Source: CAZOIA01 sp964579675
Lineage (GTDB): Bacteria; Planctomycetota; Phycisphaerae; UBA1845; PWPN01
Assembly (NCBI GenBank): GCA_964579675.1
Contig: CAZOIA010000038.1
Location: 1 to 35,109, forward strand
Direction: 5' to 3'
DNA length: 35,109 nt
The position numbers and the translations under genes were made by a program. This document shows positions 24,960 to 31,886 of this stretch, in pieces. The stretch's first letter is position 1. The number at the start of each line of letters is the position of its first letter. The notes below the pieces were generated by a model. That model did not search any database and was not told the origin of the DNA. It saw only the letters and a program-made list of their open reading frames with translations.

Positions 24960-24984
24960 TTCATCGTTCATCATTCATCGTTCA
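24960..24984. repeat. short 7-base tandem repeat (TTCATCR)
   Basis: Three full copies and a partial fourth of TTCATCG or TTCATCA run in tandem 10 bases beyond the stop codon of the gene at 24995. It is a simple-sequence tract with no evident function. Confidence 0.7.
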
Positions 24985-24994
24985 GCCTTGAGCC

Positions 24995-26260
24995 CTATTC
25001 CAGACCGATCCGCTCTTGGATCGTGTCACCGCGCCGGGGCGGCTCGAACGGCAGGAAACCGGGAAGCAACGCCGGCACCTCCCCTCGCATCGTCAGCGTC
25101 ACCGTCCCCCTCCAGGATGCCCCGAGTGGCGACGCCAGCGTGATCGATCCGCTCATCAACCTGCGAACCGCCCCCACGTCCACCGCCGATCCCGTCGCGG
25201 CGCACCACTGCTCGATCGGGATGTGAAAGGTGCGGCGCTCGGTCGGAAACGACCGGAACTCGGTCGATCTCACCTGCATGTAGAACGTTCGGCCAATCTG
25301 CTCGATGGTAACGGTGAAGGGTGACTTGGCCTCGGCGATGACGACCACGAACGTACCGACCGCCTGTGGCCAGGGGCGGCAGAGCGTGTTGAGCCTCCGG
25401 ATCTTGTCCGCAACGGGCGTGGCGTCGGCAAGCCTGGAGATCGTCTCTTCATCGGGCTCGAGCCTGGACAGCCGGCACAGGGCTTCGGCCGCCGCTTGCC
25501 TGACCTGTCTGTCTTCATGCCCGCTGAGCTCAACCAGGCGCCGGCTGCCGATCGCTTCGAGGGCCTGGTCCACCCCGGAGCCGTTGGCGTCGTCGCGGGC
25601 CCGGTCGAGGATGGGTCGCAGTTGGGTGACGTTCCCGCAGGCGATCAGCAGAGCGGCCGCCCGGCGAGTGTCGGCTTCGCCGGCAGAGAGCATCTTCACG
25701 AAGCTCGGGAGATTGTCGTCGGTCACCTCGCCCGAGAACTCTCGGGGAAAGCTGTGCTCGTCGCCTCCCTGGCGGAGGTGTGCCACTGCACGCTTGAGGA
25801 TGGTCTGATGAACCAGTTGTTCGCTGGTGGTTGCCGCCGACTCGCTTATCGCCCGCACAGCCCGGTACACGCCCGCCCCCACCAGCACCAGGGCGACCAC
25901 CACGAGGATGAGGCGAACCGGAATCATGGACCAGATCGGCACCTTGCCGGGCGATGCCTGAGTTCGGCGTCGATGCACCACCCCCGTCACCTGGTTCGCC
26001 CCGCACGCCGGACACCGCACCGAGCCCTCCGCCAGCGGGGCATCACAGATGATGCAATGCTTGAGCTCCTGCTTCTCCTCTGGCGGCACGACGCCGATCC
26101 ACGAGTCTTCACCGAGGTCGGTTTGCCTCCATGTGAACTTCGGGCGTGCCTGGCCGATCCTGAAGCTCTGGCGGCACTTCGTGCAGACGGCGGTCTTGCC
26201 CATCCCCTCGGTCATCGTGCGGTACGTCCGCCCGCAGTGTGGACACGCGACCCGGATCAC
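24995..26260 (-). CDS. zinc-ribbon membrane protein with a repeat (HEAT-like) domain
   Basis: I cannot assign a function. The 421-residue protein starts with an MJ0042-like zinc ribbon (CPHCGRTYRTMTEGMG then CTKC, about residues 5-30) and has a second ribbon (CIICDAPLAEGSVRCPACG, about 70-88). A single membrane helix follows (about 110-135). The next part (about 150-300) has helical repeats resembling HEAT units, for example RQVRQAAAEALCRLSRLEP, and the last 120 residues are beta-rich. Two zinc ribbons before one helix is a recurrent planctomycete design. I prefer the GTG at 26260, which has GGAGG 5 bases upstream, over the GTG two codons earlier, which overlaps that Shine-Dalgarno. Confidence 0.75.
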   Translation of the reverse strand: MIRVACPHCGRTYRTMTEGMGKTAVCTKCRQSFRIGQARPKFTWRQTDLGEDSWIGVVPPEEKQELKHCIICDAPLAEGSVRCPACGANQVTGVVHRRRTQASPGKVPIWSMIPVRLILVVVALVLVGAGVYRAVRAISESAATTSEQLVHQTILKRAVAHLRQGGDEHSFPREFSGEVTDDNLPSFVKMLSAGEADTRRAAALLIACGNVTQLRPILDRARDDANGSGVDQALEAIGSRRLVELSGHEDRQVRQAAAEALCRLSRLEPDEETISRLADATPVADKIRRLNTLCRPWPQAVGTFVVVIAEAKSPFTVTIEQIGRTFYMQVRSTEFRSFPTERRTFHIPIEQWCAATGSAVDVGAVRRLMSGSITLASPLGASWRGTVTLTMRGEVPALLPGFLPFEPPRRGDTIQERIGLE

Positions 26261-26355
26261 GGGCACCTCCCTTGGCCGTGGTTGGACGGGAATATCATAC
26301 CAGCTTGCGTGGGGCCTTGCCTCGCTGGAAGTCTTCCCCCGCGGGGTGTGCGATT

Positions 26356-27048
26356 TTAGCGCGCGCGGGCCCGGTTCACGATCTCGCGAACCTCGGGAAC
26401 CGCGAAGTCGTATTCCGCGGCAAGTTCGCCGAGCTTCACATTCGTCGGTGTCTCGGGGGCAAGGCCGAGTTCCTCGAGGATTCTCGCGCTGGAAACGCCG
26501 GTGTTCCTCGCGATCTCCTCGAGCGTCAGGCGTCCGCAGACCTGCCTGTCGCCGGGCGTGTGCCCGGTTCCGTGCGGTTCGGATGCGGAGGACGCGCCTC
26601 CACCACCCCGGCTCGTTTCAACGTGCTCATCGTGCGGGACGTACTCGCCTTCAAGATTCCGCGAAGCCCACAAGATCGCCCCTGCCATCAATACCAGGAT
26701 CGCAAGAAGAAACGCCACACCCGAACCTGTCACCCCCGCCCGCGGGGAAGAACTATGCGTTTCTGTTCGCCGGGAGCCGGCGATCTGGCCCGTGACAACG
26801 CACACCCAGCTCCAGTGCAGGGCAACGTGAACGAGCATCAGTCCGGCAAGGCCAACCGCAAGCCACCAGTGCAGGCCGCCCCAGCCGTGGCGGTTCCAGC
26901 CCAACAGGGTCAGGCCCGGCCCGCCGTCCGGACCGTGCCCGCTGCCCGGGGGCAACAGGTACTTCATGATTACGCCGGTCTCGATCAGAGCCAACATGAC
27001 CAGCAACGAGATTGCATCCAGGACGAAATTGACGCGACTGCGACTCAT
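26356..27048 (-). CDS. DUF4405-like (cytochrome b-type) membrane protein with a C-terminal helical domain
   Basis: The 230-residue protein has an N-terminal membrane part with helices at about 8-28, 60-80 and 110-130. The segment RHGWGGLHWWLAVGLAGL then LVHVALHW carries three or more His placed as heme ligands in DUF4405 and cytochrome b561-type proteins, so heme binding is likely. After a Gly/His-rich linker (about 135-165) comes a soluble helical domain (about 170-226) with LTLEEIARNTGVSSARILEE and LGELAAEYDFAVPEVREIV. That resembles the small domain appended to other DUF4405-type electron-transfer proteins. It probably takes part in membrane electron transfer, but no partner oxidoreductase is adjacent. 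AGGGG lies about 10 bases before the ATG at 27048. Confidence 0.75.
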   Translation of the reverse strand: MSRSRVNFVLDAISLLVMLALIETGVIMKYLLPPGSGHGPDGGPGLTLLGWNRHGWGGLHWWLAVGLAGLMLVHVALHWSWVCVVTGQIAGSRRTETHSSSPRAGVTGSGVAFLLAILVLMAGAILWASRNLEGEYVPHDEHVETSRGGGGASSASEPHGTGHTPGDRQVCGRLTLEEIARNTGVSSARILEELGLAPETPTNVKLGELAAEYDFAVPEVREIVNRARAR

Positions 27049-27189
27049 GATACTCAGCCCCTATCTACGCTTCTTCGAGTTCCTTCCTGCGAGGCAGGAC
27101 CATGTCCCGCAGCCTAAACCACGCTCCCACGAATCTCAAATACTCAAACTGACCCATCTCCCCGCGTTCATCGTCCGTAACATCAAAGA

Positions 27190-27213
27190 GCCGCGGGCTT
27201 TAGCCCGCGCGGC
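27190..27213. repeat. REP-like palindrome 1 (CGCGGGCTTTAGCCCGCG core)
   Basis: The core at 27192-27209 forms a near-perfect hairpin: CGCGGGCT, TT/AA at the tip, AGCCCGCG. It is flanked by gcc and ggc that extend the pairing with one offset. Elements of this 'gggctttagccc' form are common between planctomycete genes. Confidence 0.65.
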
Positions 27214-27251
27214 CCTTCGAATGGCCTCACAGCGCCCTCTGGGTTCGCAAG

Positions 27252-27276
27252 GCCGCGCAGGCTTCAAGCCTGCGGC
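27252..27276. repeat. REP-like palindrome 2 (GCAGGCTTCAAGCCTGC core)
   Basis: GCAGGCTT, a single C, and AAGCCTGC (27257-27273) are perfectly complementary, with gccgc and ggc flanks like palindrome 1. The two lie about 40 bases apart and look like a REP pair. They may also end transcripts from the minus-strand gene at 27355. Confidence 0.65.
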
Positions 27277-27354
27277 TCCTCGCCCGGGAAGCGGTCAGTC
27301 TGAGTCAAATAGAGGTTGGCCACTGACTTTTCCGTTCACGTTTCCTCGGTGCCT

Positions 27355-29391
27355 TCAGCCGGCGCACTTCGGATCCGTCGGCTCGCCCGCCCCGCCCAGG
27401 CAGCGTTGAAACAGGCCGAAGTCCGACTGGTCAACGTCCCCGTCGTTGTCCTGGTCCAGGCACGTGCACACACGCCCGTCAGCCGTCGGCGACCACGAAG
27501 CACCCGGCCCGCTGGCACACGTCTCAAGCAGCTCGTAATCATCGAGGTCCACGTCACCGTCACCATCGGCGTCGGCTGCGGGATATGCGCAATTCTCCAT
27601 CTGGTCCCGCCAGAGCGTGAAGCCATCGATATCGTCCGAGAGCGGTTGAGCAAGCAGCGGCTGACTCGATCCGGTCATGAACGAGTAATAGACCATGTTG
27701 GGATCCAACCCGCCGGACTCGTCCACGCCCGGCGTCTGCGGGTCGTCGTCGTCCACGCTGAACAGTATCGCCAGCGCCATTCCACCCGGATGATTCGGAT
27801 CACGCAACCACGCGAGTTCAAACGCGTCCACGTCGGTGTCGTTTGACAGACCCAGATGGATCACATCGTCAATGACGCGAACCGCACCGCCGGGGGCTAA
27901 CTCATAAACGTCGCCGGCATCGAGGCCATTCGTGCCTTCGTGATCGGCGGTGAACAGCCAGACCGGACATGCATCCCTGCCCTGAACGATATCCAACGAG
28001 TCCACGTCGTCGTCGTCCACTTGGGCCGTGTCCGGGTTGGGCGCCAGGCTCTGATGCACGGTGATTTCATCTGCAAACGGGTACTGCAAGGCGAGGGCAT
28101 ACGGCGGCGGGCCCTCGACAAGCCGTACGACCGCCCCGAGCACCTCGTCCGTTGCGGCGGTGGTGCCATAGGTGTGCCCACCGGGCGACAACGCGGTAAC
28201 CGGCACGTCGCCCGCCGGCCAACCGCCGGCCGCGTCGTCGTCAAATGAGATCAGCAGGTACCGTGCCGCGAAGATGCAGCTCGACTCGAACTGCGGGATC
28301 GGTTCAGACAACGGCGTATCCTCCGGAATGAGCTGCGCGTCGTGGATCGACACGTCGATCTGGTCGTGCCCGTCCAGGTCGAAGTAATCGCCGTAGTCCT
28401 GCGGGCTGCCGGAACCGACCGGCACCCGCGTCGCCGGCGGGTTGCCGTCATCAGGCGGGTCAGGATCGGGATCGCTTGCGAAGATGCTTTCGTCGTCCTT
28501 GAACCCATCCCGCCCCGGTGGGACCACCGGCGAACCTTTCCAGTCATAAACGTCGCCGGGATCGAACGCCTCGTCGCCGTCAGTACTCGGATCGCTCAAC
28601 TCCGTATCCGAGCCCGTGTCCAGCGAGAACTCCAGCGTAATGTAGTTCACCTGCAGGTAGGGCCACAGCGCCTCGTCCCAGTAGTTCGTGCTGCGAAACT
28701 GGGCGAGCGGGCTGATCGTCTCGTAGCCCGGATACGCCTCGAACTCGTCGGCGTCCTTGATCAGCAGTCCGCAATTGTCACGCGTTCCCTCGAGCCATTC
28801 CATTACCAGATCCGTCACGTCCCAGGTCGTCCAGTTGCCCACGGCCGGAACAACCGTTGACGCGTAGACGGTGGGAGCGAAGTCCCCGCCCCCCGGGCGG
28901 TACGCCGGGACCCCAGCGTTATAACTGTCCCAGTAAACGGGGCTGGCTGATTGGTAGTCGTCGCGTGCCGGCCAGTTGGACTCCAACTCGTCCCAGGGGT
29001 TCGTGACGCGATGGACGTGGTACGTTCGGCCTTCAGGATCGTCCCAGTGATACGTATGCAGATACAGACCGAGCGTGGCACCGGTGATGAGATGGGTATC
29101 GACGGCGACTTGCGACATGTCGAACTGAAGCAGCGTGCGCATGTTCTTGATGTCCCCCCACAGTGCCGCCGTCCGTACCCGCAGCTCCATGTCGTTCCCG
29201 TAGTTGGCCGTATATCCCGACGAACACGAATTGATCCAATTGTCCGCCACGGGGTAGAGCGTCTGCGCCCCCGCCTCCGGCGGCAGTGTCGCCGAGGCCC
29301 ATACGCAAAGACTGATGCCCAAGCCACGGACGAGCAAGCCGTGCGTTGGACGCCGCACCTTGTGCGAACCACACCAGGCATACCTTCCCAT
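27355..29391 (-). CDS. secreted DNRLRE-domain protein with C-terminal dockerin-like calcium loops
   Basis: The 678-residue protein begins with a signal peptide (LLVRGLGISLCVWASATLPP, cleavage near AGAQ). A DNRLRE-type carbohydrate-associated domain (about 22-235) has YPVADNWINSC, LQFDMSQV, ATLGLYLH and TTWDVTDLVMEWLEG. A long Asp-rich central region follows, and the C-terminus has two EF-hand-like calcium loops: DADGDGDVDLDDYELLETC and DQDNDGDVDQSDFGLFQRC. This pair is the layout of a type I dockerin, which docks on cohesins or stabilises surface proteins. I chose the ATG at 29391 with GGAAGG about 10 bases upstream; the longer frame adds 27 polar residues before the signal. The first domain is clearly paralogous to the PEP-CTERM protein at 30275-31075. 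It is the last gene of the cassette. Confidence 0.85.
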   Translation of the reverse strand: MGRYAWCGSHKVRRPTHGLLVRGLGISLCVWASATLPPEAGAQTLYPVADNWINSCSSGYTANYGNDMELRVRTAALWGDIKNMRTLLQFDMSQVAVDTHLITGATLGLYLHTYHWDDPEGRTYHVHRVTNPWDELESNWPARDDYQSASPVYWDSYNAGVPAYRPGGGDFAPTVYASTVVPAVGNWTTWDVTDLVMEWLEGTRDNCGLLIKDADEFEAYPGYETISPLAQFRSTNYWDEALWPYLQVNYITLEFSLDTGSDTELSDPSTDGDEAFDPGDVYDWKGSPVVPPGRDGFKDDESIFASDPDPDPPDDGNPPATRVPVGSGSPQDYGDYFDLDGHDQIDVSIHDAQLIPEDTPLSEPIPQFESSCIFAARYLLISFDDDAAGGWPAGDVPVTALSPGGHTYGTTAATDEVLGAVVRLVEGPPPYALALQYPFADEITVHQSLAPNPDTAQVDDDDVDSLDIVQGRDACPVWLFTADHEGTNGLDAGDVYELAPGGAVRVIDDVIHLGLSNDTDVDAFELAWLRDPNHPGGMALAILFSVDDDDPQTPGVDESGGLDPNMVYYSFMTGSSQPLLAQPLSDDIDGFTLWRDQMENCAYPAADADGDGDVDLDDYELLETCASGPGASWSPTADGRVCTCLDQDNDGDVDQSDFGLFQRCLGGAGEPTDPKCAG

Positions 29392-29504
29392 GATCTGGCC
29401 TTCCTTCCTCTGCAGGTTATCGTTGTCCCTGTCAGGATCAGCGGCATCATCCGAACGCCGTCTTACCGGCACCCCGACCCCTTCTAAGCCGGACCGCCGA
29501 ATGA

Positions 29505-30248
29505 TCAGGGCATGTCGAATTGCGGGTCATTACCCCAGAACGGCTTCTCCCAGGGCTTTTCTGACATCTCCACGGGCACATCCGCTTCGCGAATGATCGC
29601 GACGTGGCCGTCGTGAAAAACCGCGTTTGCCCGCCAATAGGCCCTGTTCGCCGACTGGTGGTGGCGATACGCTACGTTCTTGTTCACGCAGCCCGGCCAG
29701 CCGACTGCCAGTGGGTGGTCGTTCAGGTTGGCGGCCGCGTCACAAAACGCCAGCGCCCGGTCAGGGTGTTGCACCTGGGTTCGGCGCCGCCCCTGTTTCG
29801 AGCGGGCCCGGCGCATGCCGAAGCAAGACGTATTGGCGGCATAGCTCACCCAGCAACCCTTCGGCTGATCGTCCAGGCAGCGATCCGGGCGACGGTCACT
29901 CGGACAGCTCACGAGCGATCGCCCTTGCGGATCAGGTGACAACGCCAGCGGCTTGATAAACGCCGGGTTCTGCCACCAGTTCTCCGGGCCGGGCTGGTCG
30001 TCATGCGACTCCGCGGTGGGCAGCCAGTCCTTACTGACATCCGCATACAAGCTCAGCGCCGAGCCGATTTGCCGCAGGTTGCTCCCGCATACCGTACACC
30101 GTGCGTTCTCTCGCGCCCTGTGTAGGGAAGGAAGGAGGATGGCCAGCAGCAACGCGATGATACTGATTACCACCAATAGCTCGATCAGCGTGAACCCGAC
30201 CAACCGAGCTTCCTTGCCGCGCGGTATGCTTGAATCAACCCGGGTCAT
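29505..30248 (-). CDS. prepilin-like protein with N-terminal cleavage/methylation motif
   Basis: The 247-residue protein has a class III prepilin signal, GFTLIELLVVISIIALLLAI (from about residue 18), with Glu at mature position 5, so it should be cleaved and methylated by a PilD-type peptidase and assembled as a pseudopilin. A second conserved part is the C-terminal NAVFHDGHVAII, the H-x-DG type ending of planctomycete pilin-like proteins. The body contains several Cys (CTVCGSN, SCPSD) and the SLYADVSKDWLP stretch. I chose the ATG at 30248 with GAGAG about 3 bases upstream; the frame stays open to 30293 inside the neighbouring gene. It starts 26 bases after the PEP-CTERM gene and lies 113 bases before the dockerin gene, so all three are likely co-transcribed. 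Confidence 0.88.
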   Translation of the reverse strand: MTRVDSSIPRGKEARLVGFTLIELLVVISIIALLLAILLPSLHRARENARCTVCGSNLRQIGSALSLYADVSKDWLPTAESHDDQPGPENWWQNPAFIKPLALSPDPQGRSLVSCPSDRRPDRCLDDQPKGCWVSYAANTSCFGMRRARSKQGRRRTQVQHPDRALAFCDAAANLNDHPLAVGWPGCVNKNVAYRHHQSANRAYWRANAVFHDGHVAIIREADVPVEMSEKPWEKPFWGNDPQFDMP

Positions 30249-30274
30249 CACTCTCGCCCAACGGACGTTCCGCT

Positions 30275-31075
30275 TTACGTTTTCCGCCGCCAAGACCGCA
30301 CCAAACCCGCGAATCCTGTGCCGAACAGAAGCAAAGCCGACGGCTCGGGAACGTAGTTGACCTCCAGATACGGCCTGAACGCGGTATTGCTGAACTCCGA
30401 ACTATGGAACATCAGGAGGTAGCTGATATTCCCGCCTCCGGGGTCCGACTCGATTTCGTCCGAGTCCTTGATGATGAGCCCGTGGTTGGCGGTGCCATCG
30501 ACCCAGTCCTTGACCAGGCAGGTGACGTCCCAGGTCATCCAATCAGCGGTTCCGGCCGGTACGACCGCTGAGGCTGCAGCCGTCGGGACGAAGTCGCCGC
30601 CGCCCGGCTGGTAGGAAGGCGAACCTGCGTTGCAGGCATCCCAGTAGACGGGGGTCGGCTGATCGTAGCCGTCTCGCGCTTGCCAGGTCGAACCCGTTTC
30701 GGTCCAGGAGTTCGTCAGTCGGTGGACGTTGCAGGTTCTGCCGGCAGGATCGGTGTGACCCTGAGCCCCCCCATAGCTGAAGTAATAGAGCCCGAGCGTG
30801 GCGCTCGTAATGAGACTGCTGTCGCCCGGCAGCCCGCTGAGGTCGAAGTTGAGCACCGACCGGAAATTCTTGGGCTCCTTGCCGCCCGGCGGACCCCACC
30901 AGGAGGCTCGCACCCGCAACTGGTCCATCGCGCCGTTGTTGACCGTGCACCCCGCTGAACAGGAACTGAGCCAGTTGTCCGCTTCCGGCGAGAGCGTCGC
31001 CGTGTCCGCCTCAACCTGCGGTGCCGCAATGACGCAGGCAAGAACCGCAACGCCCAAATAACGTGAAATACTCAT
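30275..31075 (-). CDS. DNRLRE-domain protein with PEP-CTERM sorting signal
   Basis: The 266-residue protein has a signal peptide (RYLGVAVLACVIAAPQVEA), a DNRLRE-type beta domain (about 25-238) and a PEP-CTERM tail, YVPEPSALLLFGTGFAGLVR followed by SWRRK. In exosortase systems such a tail is removed as the protein is moved to the surface or into an exopolysaccharide matrix. Segments such as SPEADNWLSSCSAGC, ITSATLGLYYF, YWDACNAGSPSYQPGGGDF and MTWDVTCLVKDWVDG line up one for one with the protein at 27355-29391, showing duplication. A strong AGGAGG lies 11 bases before the ATG at 31075. No exosortase gene is in the window. Four Cys in the N-terminal half may form disulfides. Confidence 0.9.
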   Translation of the reverse strand: MSISRYLGVAVLACVIAAPQVEADTATLSPEADNWLSSCSAGCTVNNGAMDQLRVRASWWGPPGGKEPKNFRSVLNFDLSGLPGDSSLITSATLGLYYFSYGGAQGHTDPAGRTCNVHRLTNSWTETGSTWQARDGYDQPTPVYWDACNAGSPSYQPGGGDFVPTAAASAVVPAGTADWMTWDVTCLVKDWVDGTANHGLIIKDSDEIESDPGGGNISYLLMFHSSEFSNTAFRPYLEVNYVPEPSALLLFGTGFAGLVRSWRRKT

Positions 31076-31236
31076 GAGTCTTCTATCCTCCTGTAAAAGG
31101 TACTATCCAAACCGCGGGGCAGACGCTGGTTTCGATTCCGTCGAGAGGTTTACCTGCCTTCGCGGTGCACCGGGGACAATGGCAGGTCAACGCCGCGATG
31201 AATCGCGACAACGGCCTGCCCCTACCGGTTCCCTGT

Positions 31237-31536
31237 TCAGAAGGTGGGCGGTGCGCGAGGTGATCGTATCTGGAAGTCGCAGGTATCCGCCCGCAATTCG
31301 ACACTTGGCGGGGGATACAGGTACAGAAAGGTTGCCTCATCGCAGCAGGTGGCGAGGCTCGCGTCGCCGACCACCGTGGTTGAGCCAAACGTCAGTTGAC
31401 GGCAGATGGGGCAGTCTTGTTCGTCAAAATCGTGGTCGGGTCCTTCAACCCAAAGATGAGCCGCAAGCGCCACCCCGGTTGACAGGGCAAGGAAGCTCGC
31501 GAGGGCAAGCAGGACGGTGGTCTCTCTCCGAACCAT
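31237..31536 (-). CDS. small exported Cys-containing protein (CPIC motif) of unknown function
   Basis: The 99-residue protein starts MVRRETTVLLALASFLALST followed by GVALAAHLW: a signal peptide or single membrane helix. The remainder is acidic at first (GPDHDFDEQDCPICRQLTFG) and holds five Cys, namely CPIC, a CC pair and a lone Cys near the end. CPxC next to His and Asp resembles the small periplasmic DUF2946-type proteins linked to copper handling; this is a weak similarity, not an identification. I chose the ATG at 31536 because the promoter at 31597-31625 would start a transcript about 55 bases upstream; the frame stays open further but has no start signal. It heads the minus-strand cassette that continues with the PEP-CTERM gene 161 bases downstream. 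Confidence 0.6.
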   Translation of the reverse strand: MVRRETTVLLALASFLALSTGVALAAHLWVEGPDHDFDEQDCPICRQLTFGSTTVVGDASLATCCDEATFLYLYPPPSVELRADTCDFQIRSPRAPPTF

Positions 31537-31596
31537 TTCGATTCCAGCGATGAGTTTTGGTCCTCGCCAGTGAGACCGAGTCGCAACTGTATCATA

Positions 31597-31625
31597 AGGA
31601 TATACGTTGCCTGTTGTGTTGTCAA
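31597..31625 (-). promoter_or_regulatory. promoter with perfect -35 for the small Cys protein
   Basis: On the minus strand a perfect TTGACA (31625-31620), a 17-base spacer and TATCCT (31602-31597, 4/6) make one of the best promoters of the window. The transcript would start near 31590 and reach the ATG at 31536 after about 54 bases. Confidence 0.6.
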
Positions 31626-31742
31626 CGCGGGTCGTTGCGGCAAAAGGGCCGGTCCCTTGTGATCCTCTCTTGCTCTCTGGCATCGGGAGCTGCAGGGGGA
31701 GTGGTTCCCGCCGGGACGTCTATACCGGTAACCCCTTTCGCG

Positions 31743-31754
31743 GTAAGATCTTAC
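31743..31754. promoter_or_regulatory. 12-bp perfect palindrome, possible operator
   Basis: GTAAGATCTTAC is perfectly self-complementary and lies in the gap between divergent genes, 132 bases before the fusion-gene start. It is AT-richer than its surroundings. Confidence 0.25.
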
Positions 31755-31886
31755 TCGGCAGGAGGCGCCGCCGGTCGCGCGGGCAACTCTCGCGCGTCTT
31801 TGCAAGAAACAGGCTCGGCACGGCAAGAATGATGAGGGCGGTGTGCTTGAATCGGATGTCGGGCGACGTGACCTTGGAGACCGGAC

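Larger units (their letters stand above)
24658..24994. other. intergenic region between the zinc-ribbon gene and the flotillin operon
   Basis: This 337-base gap has no credible gene. It contains an 8-bp hairpin (24843-24868), an AT-rich patch beside it (about 24869-24882) and a small 7-base tandem repeat near 24960. I could not find a convincing minus-strand promoter for the flotillin operon; a TACATA at about 24826-24831 on the minus strand lacks a spaced -35. Confidence 0.5.
27049..27354. other. intergenic region containing two palindromic REP-like elements
   Basis: This 306-base gap lies between the dockerin/DNRLRE gene (stop side) and the DUF4405-like gene (start side), both on the minus strand. 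Apart from the two palindromes listed separately I see no gene; the open frame 26966-27409 on the + strand has no coding character. Confidence 0.6.
31537..31886. other. divergent intergenic region with a minus-strand promoter and a palindrome
   Basis: This 350-base gap separates the small Cys protein from the fusion gene at 31887. It holds a good minus-strand promoter (31597-31625) and the 12-bp perfect palindrome GTAAGATCTTAC (31743-31754), a candidate operator. I found no convincing + strand promoter for the fusion gene and no credible small gene. Confidence 0.5.

Noticed and set aside
27316..27846. + strand frame near the REP palindromes
   Set aside because: It lies antisense to the dockerin-coding end of the DNRLRE gene, whose calcium loops are clear.
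31083..31388. 101-codon minus-strand frame overlapping the small Cys protein
   Set aside because: It has no signal peptide or ribosome site, and the overlapping frame has both a signal peptide and a promoter.
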